64,000 nt of DNA from Geosiphon pyriformis (Eukaryota > Glomeromycota > Glomeromycetes > Archaeosporales > Geosiphonaceae): contig JAAOMT010000563.1 of assembly GCA_016748015.1 (NCBI GenBank), forward strand, positions 273,924 through 337,923, in the 5' to 3' direction. Each line of letters opens with the position of its first letter. Position 1 is the stretch's first letter. Positions 56,451 through 64,000 of the stretch are shown in pieces. The notes under the pieces are model-generated. The model saw only the letters and a program-made list of their open reading frames with translations. It was not told the origin of the DNA and searched no databases. A program made the translations under genes and the position numbers.

Positions 56451-57393
56451 AAAACTATCTTATAATTCCTATCATTAATTAGCATATATTATTGTTTCAA
56501 ATTATCACTTATTACATTAGCAAAAAATGTCCGAAATTATCATTTAATTAATAACCCAAATTGTACACAACACAAATGTAACCTAATTGCAATGATCAAT
56601 CATACAATACCCCAAACTATGTAACATTCAAAAGTTTGCCGAAATTTATAGAAATTTGCCAAAATAATTGATAGTTCACCGAAATATCTAATAGTTCACA
56701 GAAATAACTTGTAGTTCGCCAAAATGTATCTTTAGTTCAGCGAAATTATAGAAAATAGCAAAGTTCAAGTTTATAGAATAGTGTTATGACAAGTTGTATA
56801 AAAGAAAAGCTTTTCTCTTCGAGAAAATGTATCTTACTTTAGATTTATCACTTAGAACTATTCCTATATACACAAAAAGAAATAAATATCAAATAATTCA
56901 AAAAAACCAAATTCTTTAATTATTGCACTTGGAAAATCCTTAAAACCCAACTAAAGTTTTGAAATTGATTAGCTACTAATTTCAATAATCTGTTAGTAAC
57001 TCCAGGCCTGGATTGAAAACGTTTCTCTTGACAAAATTCTATTTCTTTTATATCTTTTTATTTTCTTTTTATTTTCTTACTATAATCATTAGAGTAGCTT
57101 ACAGACAAGATTTCTGTAGAAGAGTTGACTTTCACAGCAAAGTAACTATACATTTTAGTGAGCTTCCAAACAAGCAATTCCTAGGAAAGAGTTGACGTTT
57201 ACTACAACGTAACTACATAAAGTAACTGGCATGGAATTGGCCATTCCACTTATAAGCCCAGTAATTCAAATTATAGGAGATAATTTGAAGATAAATTCAG
57301 TTATTGGAGGTTTAACCACATCCAGAAAACGTGAATTCACAGCAAACAAGCATCGACAACATTTAAAAAAAGAGACCAAAAACCTCCAGTAAC
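56451..57393 (-). repeat. Right inverted-repeat arm
   Basis: Inverted partner of 54425-55390. Its outer end lies directly inside the reading frame of the gypsy integrase (after RRVYTLLST on the minus strand). Confidence 0.75.
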
Positions 57394-58330
57394 AGTACTA
57401 AGAAGGGTGTAGACTCTTCTTTGGAGTATTTTTTGAAAGTTTTCTTCATTGATTGGTTGCACTAGGTATGTTTCCACTGTGAAATTAATTGGTAATATTG
57501 CTGTCCTTCCATAAGTAAGATCAAATAGTGTGTGTTTTGTAGTATCTTGTTTTAGTGTTCTGTATGCTAGTAACACTGATGGAATAAAGATATCTCATTC
57601 CTGCTCAAAGTCTGTTGAGACTTTGACTAGAGATTCACACAATGTTCTGTTGAAATGTTCTACAAGTCTATTTGTTTGAGGATGATAAGGTGATGATAGA
57701 AGTTTTTTAACATTGAACCGTTCACAAATTTCTTGTATCAAGTTGTTCACAAAATGTGTTCCTTGATTAGATAAGAGTTCAATTGGGCATCCATGTTTAC
57801 AGATAATGTCTTCATAGATGAAATTTGCTGATTTTGCATCTGCTTTTTGGATGGCTCTAGCTTCAGGCCATTTGGTAAGATAATCCACTGCAACTGCAAT
57901 ATAACAATTTCCTTGGGTTGTAATAGGTAATAATCCGACTAAATCAATTCCAACTCTGTTAAAAGGTTGTCCAACTTTGATTGGATTTAAAGGTTCTGTG
58001 GGGCAAATTCCTTCTTTTCTTTGACAATTATCACAAGATTCTATATATTGTTAAATGTCTTTTTGCATGTGAGGCCAAAAATAATGTTCAAGAGTTCTTT
58101 GAATTGTTCCCTCTTTTCCCAAGTGTGCTGAAAACGGATCTGTGTGCATGTTGTATAAAATTGTTTCTTTTTCATTTTCTTGTACTAATCTGAGTGGCTG
58201 GTTTGGTTTTCTGTAATTTTTATAATAGATTTTGTTCTAGTGTATGAAATATTGTTTTGATTGGTGTTGTAAGTGGTGTTTTTTACTTGGAGACCAGTTT
58301 TCTGACATGGTAAGAGTCTCCAAATAATTT
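57394..58330 (-). pseudogene. Gypsy integrase, broken and truncated
   Basis: The zinc-binding region can be followed at about 58140-58030: HLG...EHYFWPHM, then CDNC, giving HHCC. The catalytic core has GIDLVG (first Asp), then LLSNQGTHFVN, where the family normally has D in place of N (second catalytic residue lost), and HPQTNRLVEHFNRTL, which keeps the catalytic Glu. Stops occur at I-stop-Q-Y (TAA, near 58050) and E-stop-D-I-F (TGA near 57592, Trp expected). It ends within the post-core region at 57394 where the inverted repeat starts. Confidence 0.87.
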
Positions 58331-58416
58331 TTAAGATTGCTGTAGTTTCTGGGATCTATTCTCATTTGGTTATTTTGTTGGTAAGTTGGTAAGTTGTGGT
58401 GGAATTGTTGTTGGTA

Positions 58417-59385
58417 TTAATCTTGTCTCATTCTTAAGAGGCTATCAACATTGGTATGTAGTTTTCCTGGTTTGTGGTGTACAATATATCTGTAGTCTGC
58501 TAGAAAGTCATTCCATTGAGACTGTTTGGCACTTTGTTCAGTTTTCTTTTTATTGAGCCATTTGAGGCCAATGTTGTCCATTATTATGTCAAATTTTTTT
58601 CCATTCTTTAGATATTGTTGAAAATGTTTAAGAGCCCAAATAACTGCAGCAGCTTCTAATTCAGTTGAGCCATATTTGAGTTCTGTTGGCTTGAGTGTTC
58701 TGCTGGCATAGGCAATAACTTGTTCTTGGCCATTTTCATCCAATTGTGATAAAATGGCACCAAATGCTATGTGTGAGGCATCAGTGGCTAATTGGAATTG
58801 TTTGTTGAAGTCTGGGTAAGCAAGAACTGGGGCTGTTGTCAATTTTGTTTTGAGAATTTCAAAAGCTTTTTGTTGTTCTTCAGTTCATTTGTATGGTATG
58901 TTTTTGTTGGTAAGATAATTGAGTGGTTTGGCAATTTCTGAGAATCCTTTTATGAATTTTTGATAGTAAGAGGCTAATCCCACAAATCCTCTTAGTTCTG
59001 TAGTATTTCTGAGGATTTGAAAGTTTTTGACAGCACTAATTGTTCTTGGATTTGGTTTAATTCCATCTTTACTAACTATGTGTCCAAGAAAGATCAAGCT
59101 TGTTTTTCCAAAATGACATTTCTCAATATTTAACTTTAATCCTGCTTTCCGTAATCATTGAAAAACTTCTCGCAGGTGAATGAGATGGGCTTCAAAGCTT
59201 GGTGAGTATACATCAGTATCATCAAGATAAACAACTACTGATTGCCACAAGAGTCCTTTATAGACAACATTTATGAGTTGCTGAAATGTTGCTGGTGCAT
59301 TGCAAAGTCCAAAAGGCATAACATTAAACTCATAATTTTCTTTTTGAGTGGTGAATACTGTTTTGGGTCTATCTTTTGGATCCAT
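58417..59385 (-). pseudogene. Gypsy RT C-terminal half and RNase H
   Basis: RT palm: MPFGLCNAPATFQQLIN and the catalytic YLDDTD, then a TGA after REVFQ (59157-59159), then GLKLNIEKCHFGK and FLGHIVSKDGI. A TGA after NIPYK replaces the Trp of the usual W-T-E-E-Q-Q. RNase H: ATDASHIAFGAILSQ, YGSTELEAAAVIWALKHF and the third Asp in IIMDN. The frame closes shortly after LLRMRQD with a stop at 58419. Confidence 0.9.
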
Positions 59386-59394
59386 TTCGACTTG

Positions 59395-60879
59395 TCAGTA
59401 TTCACTTTCCAGGTCTAAAGTTGAAAAGAACTTGGCTTTTCCTAGAGCATTTAGCATGTCATCAATTCTTAAAAGAGGGTAGGCATCTTCAATTGTAATA
59501 CTATTCAGTTGTCTATAATCAACACAGAATTTGATTTTTCCGTTTTTCTTTTTAACTAAAACTATTGGTGAGGCCCAAGGACTTCTTGATGGTTGAATCA
59601 ATCCGTTATTAAGCATTTTTTGGACCTCTTCTCTGATGAATTGGTGGCTAGTAGGTGGCACTCGATAAACTTGTTGACGTTTTGGTAGAGCATCTCCTAT
59701 ATGGATCTGATGTTGAACAATGTCTGTTTTTCCCAAGTCATTGTTGTCTTTTGCAAATATATCTGCAAATTCAGCTATCAATTGTTTCAATTGTCTTTGT
59801 TGTTGAGGTTTTAAGGGACCCATATTGATTCGAGAGAGTTTTTCTTCCAACAAGTAGTAGTTTTCAGTAGTGGGAATGATATTTGAATTTGGGAATAGAG
59901 TGTGCTTTACAATTTCGATGAAATTAGAGACAATTTGAGGGTTTTCATCTTGAAAGATATTGCTGTGTATGATTCCAATTTCTAATTTGTTTAATAAAAC
60001 AATAGGGTAATTATTGGAATTGTAGAATGTAACTCGAAATTTTTCCATTTTTTTGGGAATATAAACATTTGGAATTGATATTTCATGTTTCAAACAGATT
60101 TGTTCATTGGATTCAAAGATTTGTTGTGTAGTGGTGGGTTTTGAGCAAGTGTAAATTTCGTGATGTTCTCCAAAAGATGAAATGGTAATTGGCTGAGAAA
60201 GTTGAAGAATCTGGTGAGATTCATTTTGTGTATTAAAAACTATGTTTACTGGGACTGTAAATCGTCCAGTTGAACCAAAACCTTGAGTTCCTTTTTCACT
60301 TTTTCTCAATTGTTCTCTGTTGTTTACTGATTGTAAACCCGAAATGTTGATTAAGGGTAAGTAAATTGCTTGAGCAATTTTTTCAGCATGTTTAATTTTG
60401 AATGATTTGTCTGTCTCATTCTGTAACATGATGGTAATATCTCCAGTGTATCCTGCATCTATAACTCCTCCTCTAATATTGATTTTTTTGCTTGCCAATA
60501 ATGATCTGGAGGCAATTTGAACCATTGCTTCTGGTGGAATTTCAAGAGCAATTTTAAGATTGATTTTTGTCAAAGACTTTGGTTGGAGAATCAAAGTATC
60601 TTTTCCTGGGTATTTTAGGTCATATTTAGCATCAATTTCGTGTGCTTTTTCTGGTCTGATTCCTTGGCCATGGTTGTCAAAATATTTAAGTTGTAGAGGT
60701 GGTTGCTTTTCAAAAAGATAGATGGGAGTGATTGGTAGTTCTTCTACTAGTTCAGATACTTCAAATTTGATTTCATTTTCATCATTCTCATCTGGCAGAG
60801 GAATGCTAAGAGCATAACATTCTAAACACCATTGGTCATCACAAGACATAACACATTCTTCACACAATTGAATGTTCAT
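59395..60879 (-). pseudogene. Gypsy pol segment: Cys motif, dUTPase and RT N-terminal half
   Basis: A 494-codon open piece. Residues 1-25 hold a Cys cluster (CEECVMSC, CLEC). Residues about 82-207 are a trimeric-type dUTPase with all five motifs in order: 1, DAKYDLKYPG (83-92); 2, ASRSLLASKK (123-132); 3, GVIDAGYTGD (138-147), with the catalytic Asp and Tyr; 4, HAEKIAQAIYLP (164-175); 5, KGTQGFGSTGR (196-206). Then come about 140 residues of linker and the RT fingers (NNGLIQPSRSPWASP, VKKKNGKIKFCVDYRQLN, FFSTLDLES). It ends at a TGA where the usual ...GYWQV has E-Y-stop-Q-V. The dUTPase would lower dUTP during cDNA synthesis. Motif 1 has Lys where Gly is usual, so activity is uncertain. Confidence 0.9.
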
Positions 60880-60888
60880 TTGCTTTAA

Positions 60889-61383
60889 TCATTGAATTTG
60901 AGCTTCTTTGGTCAGATATGTGTGGCTTGCAATTTGGTGGTAGGTTTCTACTTCATCTTCATAATCAAATCCAGCTAATTCCATGGTATACTCAATATAT
61001 TCAGCTTCTTTTATTTGGCAGACATTTTCTTGGGTGGCTCTATTGATCAATGCCATTGCTAGGTCAAAAATTATTTCAGCATCATGAGAGTAGTAGTAAA
61101 GTTTATTGAGAGCACTGTTGTATACTGCATCAAATGGTGTTCCTCTTCTGACTTTTTCTGAAATTGATAGAGCATATTGACAGGTTTGATCACATACTTT
61201 TCTTTTCATTGCTACATCAATCCAATTGCATTCTTCTGGTAGCATTTCTTCACATGTAAGGCAAGGTGTGTTGTCCCATTTTTTATTTCTTTTTGGAAAT
61301 CCAAATCGTTCTCTATGACATGCTTTGCAAAAGTAACAGGTACAAGTTTCATATTCCTCTTCTGAAAAAATACATGCTCCCAT
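60889..61383 (-). pseudogene. Cys-rich domain of gypsy pol, between protease and dUTPase
   Basis: A 164-codon open piece, in frame with the following pol segment across a TGA (I-Q-stop-L-K; Trp likely). It carries several CxxC pairs: C-T-C-Y-F-C-K-A-C-H near the start, then CLTCEEMLPEEC and C-D-Q-T-C. The pattern looks like one or two zinc-binding units followed by a helical region. I do not recognise a named domain. A frameshift separates it from the protease piece at about 61480. Confidence 0.6.
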
Positions 61384-62302
61384 TAATGAAAGTTTTTTGT
61401 TGCAATCTTTGCATTTGAGTGGAATATAGGTGGTTGTTTCTGTAGTTCTGGTGTAGAATATCTAACTTTCTTCCATCCCCTTAATTCTTCAAAAATTTCT
61501 TGTTTGGTTTCTTCAGCCCAATTGCATGTTGATCCAAGAGCCATGTAGGTTTCAGTGAGTGGCATTTCCTTCTTTTCTTCAAATTCAAATACTGGAGCTT
61601 TTCTGATTGTTTGTTAAAGGTACCACAGGTTGCAGGTACAATGGTATATTGTCCTTGGTATGAGATTTTAAGTTCTTGAGTTTCCCAGTTCAGGTTTGCA
61701 TTGGCCTTGAGAAGCCAATCATTTCCGACTAGAGCTTGGTATTGGAGTGCATCCATAACAAGAACTTTAACTGGAATGGTGATTTCATCAATTGAAAAAG
61801 GGAAATCATCAATTTCTCCTACTGGAGTCTTCTTCATACCATCAGCTGTGACAATAACTGTTTGAGCTGGTCTGTCTACATTTCATTTGAGTTGTTGCAT
61901 CAGCTGGTAAGTAATGATACTTCCAGCTGATCTACTATCTAAGATTAAGCAAATAGGTTTTTCTTCCACTGTAGCTTCTGTGTATATGGCAGTAATTGCT
62001 TTCTGTTCATTAACTGCTGCATTACTAAGCAGAAATAGTAATTCATTTGCTTCAAATTCAAATGGAAATATATCTGACAGATTGGCATTTTGGGCAATTT
62101 GAGCTGGTAGAATGGTGTGGTTGAAAGGATTTAATTTTGGTGCTGCAACTTCATCTTCAGAAAGTGCAGTTTGTTGAAAATCCGATTTCTTTGGTATTGT
62201 AAGATAACTGGGTTGAGTGTGATAGTAATTGGGTCTTTGCTGACCCAAATTTCGGAAAACCAACTGGTTATTTGAATTGATTCTGTTGTGGTTATTCTGC
62301 AA
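61383..62302 (-). pseudogene. Gypsy aspartic protease, active site mutated
   Basis: Retropepsin-like fold: the catalytic loop reads LDSRSAGSIIT, where the family has D-S/T-G; the Gly to Arg change (GGA to AGA type) should inactivate it. A TGA follows in QLK-stop-NVDRP (Trp expected). Then VTADGMKKTPVGEIDDFP and the conserved second part VKVLVMDALQYQALVGNDW. A frameshift near 61500-61600 leads into the Cys-rich piece through a stretch with ALGSTCNWAEETKQE. Confidence 0.82.
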
Positions 62303-62659
62303 TTAATTTTGGGGTATGAATTGGTTATGTTGAACCAATTTTCTTGCTGGTACTTAATATTGTTGAGTGGGTGGTGTCTGATATGGCTGAATTGGTAAAG
62401 GTTGCTAATATTGTTGCTGCATTGATTGTGGAGCTGGTGGATAGTAGTTTTGATTTTGTGGTCTTGGTGAATAATAAGTTGGTGGTGAAGATTGGTAATA
62501 GGATTGTTGTGGTGAAAAGTAACATTGATTACTCCTGTTTTGTTGGTCTCTTTGTAATTTCCTACAATCTCATTTCCAGTGTCCTGGAATTCTACAATAA
62601 TGACAATTTTTAGATTGGTTGTTGGATGATAATCCAAAATTGTTTTGGTTGTGTTGTTG

Positions 62660-64000
62660 TGGTGGTTAATATCTTTGTGGTTGTTGCTGCTGTTGTTGTT
62701 GGTTTGTAAAATAGCTTTCAACTTTCTTTGTGAGTTGGTCTATCTTTTCTTCAGCTGTTGAGCTGGTTTCTCCAATTGCAAGGTTTACAAGCTTGGTGTG
62801 ATTTGCTTCTTCCATTGCCATTTCATAGCTCTTTGCATGTCTAATAGCAGTTGCTAAGTCTGCTGAAGCATGTGAATGGATTTTCTTAATCAGTTTGTCT
62901 TTTAACCCTGCTATAAACTGATCCAGAATTTGAGCATCAGAATAGTAGTCATTGGTTTCCAATTGTCAGATTCGTCTGAAAAGTTTGTTAAATTTTCCAA
63001 GATAGGTTATAACAGATTCAAATATTTCTTGTTTGATATTGCGAAAGCAGTTTCTGAGAGTGATAGAGGTATTGTTGTTGGTAAATTGTTGTAGAAAAGC
63101 ATCTTTGAATGCTTGCCAGTTTTCAAATGGTTCTTCTAAATTTTCAAACCATTCTTCTGCTGTTCCTTGGAGAAAGTAGGGAATTGCTTTGAGCATTCTT
63201 GCTGCAATCCAACCATTTGCATCTCCTGCTTTTTGAACCTTGTCAAGCCATTTTTGAGGACTGGTATCATTGTCTTCACCCATGAATTCTGGGATTTTTG
63301 CAATGTAAGCAGTTGCCATTTCTTTGTTTTCTATAATTTCTTCTGGTTCTGATTCAGTTCTTCACTTTCCAAGCTTTTTGAGTGATTACTTTCGTTTTCC
63401 TGTAAGTAATCAATGATATTGGCATTTGTTGATATTGGTTTCTGCTGTTGAATAGGATTTCTAGGTGACTGTAAATCTTCTGGTCTGGAGAAACAGCTAA
63501 GTAGTGAACTTGGTGTTTGTGGTTGAACAAGTGAAATTGGAAATGGTGTAATAAAAAGTGGTAATTTGATACTGGTTCCTTGTTCAGGTGTTTGCAAGTG
63601 TTTGGCAGTTGTCTTTTGTAGTGTTGAAGTGTTTGGAGTGGTTCTTGAGTATTGCTTCAATCTTTGTTTGCCTTTGTTGCTTGTCTCTGATTCAAAGTCA
63701 AAAGAGTATTTAGACTGTACTGGGTATTTTTCTTCACAATACTCAATAATATTAAAATTAAGTTCTTGGAAGTAGATAGCAAGTGTTTCACTGTTCAGGT
63801 CTTCTGTTTCCAATTGTAAATAGTGCACTAAATTATTGTAGAAGTTGCTTCTAACTTCTGAAATGTTGTAGTTTCCAAAAAGATAATTGTTGATGTGGTT
63901 TTCAATGTATTGGTATACTGATTTCTTTACAACTTCAATTCCGTCTGAAATGTTGAATCTTTGCTTGCAGTGGGTGTAAATTGACTGGTAATACTCTAGA
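62660..64000 (-). pseudogene. Gypsy gag, N-terminus beyond the window
   Basis: The frame enters from the right window edge and is open to 63331, with a Gln/Ser/Pro-rich part. A frame change leads into the capsid-like domain MATAYIAKIPEFMGED...(63319-62966), with typical AEEWFENLEEPFENWQAFK. A TGA where Trp is expected (RRI-stop-QLE at 62963) precedes the second capsid part (62962-62666), which ends in a poly-Gln run (TTG on the plus strand). Downstream at about 62615-62570 a zinc knuckle is visible as C-H-Y-C-R-I-P-G-H-W-K-stop-D-C, again with a TGA inside. Gag forms the intracellular particle. Confidence 0.85.

Larger units (their letters stand above)
54425..57393. mobile_element. Long inverted-repeat element around an assembly gap
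   Basis: The left arm (54425 to about 55390) and right arm (57393 down to about 56451) are inverted copies of each other over about 950 bases. They begin GTTACTGAAGGTTTTTTGG and GTTACTGGAGGTTTTTGG (right arm on the minus strand). Each arm has an internal near-duplicate of about 30 bases containing GTCAACTCTT, plus repeated GCGAATTT/GCCGAAATT motifs. The centre has 55391-55566 of unique sequence and 883 Ns. No target-site duplication is seen: the left flank is LINE C, the right flank is gypsy integrase. Either one element with long terminal inverted repeats or two elements joined across the gap. Confidence 0.7.
57394..64000 (-). mobile_element. Ty3/gypsy retrotransposon with dUTPase, lacking its 3' end
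   Basis: Order on the minus strand: gag (64000 to 62660), protease (62302-61481), Cys-rich region (61383-60800), dUTPase, RT, RNase H and integrase. The PR-RT-RH-IN order is that of Ty3/gypsy (Metaviridae). The 5' LTR lies right of the window, and the 3' part is cut by the inverted repeat at 57393. At least ten stop codons and frameshifts interrupt the frame; several catalytic residues are changed. The fragment at 1-520 represents the missing C-terminal part in another copy. Confidence 0.92.

Noticed and set aside
55469-56485. Long frames on both strands across 55.5-56.5 kb
   Set aside because: They are created by the run of Ns; only the 53 codons at 55408-55566 are real sequence.
57394-63320. 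TGA codons at many Trp positions of the gypsy element, suggesting that TGA encodes Trp
   Set aside because: TGG is used at many other Trp positions of the same element, TAG also occurs at Trp sites, and the host CDC6 gene ends in TGA. Mutation explains it better than a different code.
1-64000. tRNA, rRNA or other structured RNA genes
   Set aside because: I found no cloverleaf with proper A and B boxes and no rRNA-like conserved sequence; a covariance-model scan would be needed to exclude small RNAs.

Overview
The window is eukaryotic nuclear DNA and looks fungal. Most coding genes contain short (mostly about 40-95 base) GT-AG introns, intergenic DNA is very AT-rich, and a compact gene block is bordered by long decayed retrotransposons. 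The gene set (delta-8 sphingolipid desaturase with fused cytochrome b5, glycogen phosphorylase, OST3/OST6, USE1, CDC6, U1A/U2B'', a JTB-like protein) combined with heavy Ty3/gypsy and LINE load suits a large-genome early-diverging fungus. An arbuscular mycorrhizal fungus (Glomeromycotina) is my best guess. That identification is inference; no marker gene is present.

Layout. Positions 1-3.6 kb hold transposon debris: the 3' end of a Ty3/gypsy element, a 4 x 23-bp tandem repeat, an ORF1-only LINE relic and a short element with a LINE-like 3' end. Positions 4.8-26.0 kb are a gene island with eleven recognisable or well-supported genes and one weak one: desaturase (+), glycogen phosphorylase (-, 18 exons), JTB-like (+), SIRT5-type sirtuin (-), a small unknown gene (-), CDC6 (-), WBP4-like splicing factor (-), a zinc-ribbon protein (+), OST3/OST6 (-), USE1 SNARE (+), an unknown Ser-rich protein (+) and U1A/U2B'' (-). 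Splice sites were placed by eye; where I list exons, their lengths keep the frame open from start to stop. The genes are housekeeping genes of different pathways and I see no cluster logic.

Positions 26.3-54.4 kb are a LINE graveyard. It has three long plus-strand APE-RT-RNase H LINEs (A, B, C), two ORF1-only relatives and many older, AT-shifted minus-strand fragments, one of which was split by the insertion of LINE B. Positions 54.4-57.4 kb form an inverted repeat of about 3 kb around an 883-base assembly gap. Positions 57.4-64.0 kb are a minus-strand Ty3/gypsy element with gag, protease, a Cys-rich segment, a five-motif dUTPase, RT, RNase H and integrase. It is inactivated mainly by G-to-A type changes on its coding strand.

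The most interesting signals are: ORF1-only LINE copies, one sharing the 3' UTR of the full LINEs and showing 5' truncation; the dUTPase inside a fungal gypsy pol; coding-strand G-to-A damage in that element; the large palindrome whose two flanks belong to different transposons; and very small or split first exons (a start codon cut by an intron, 19-nt coding exons) in the host genes.
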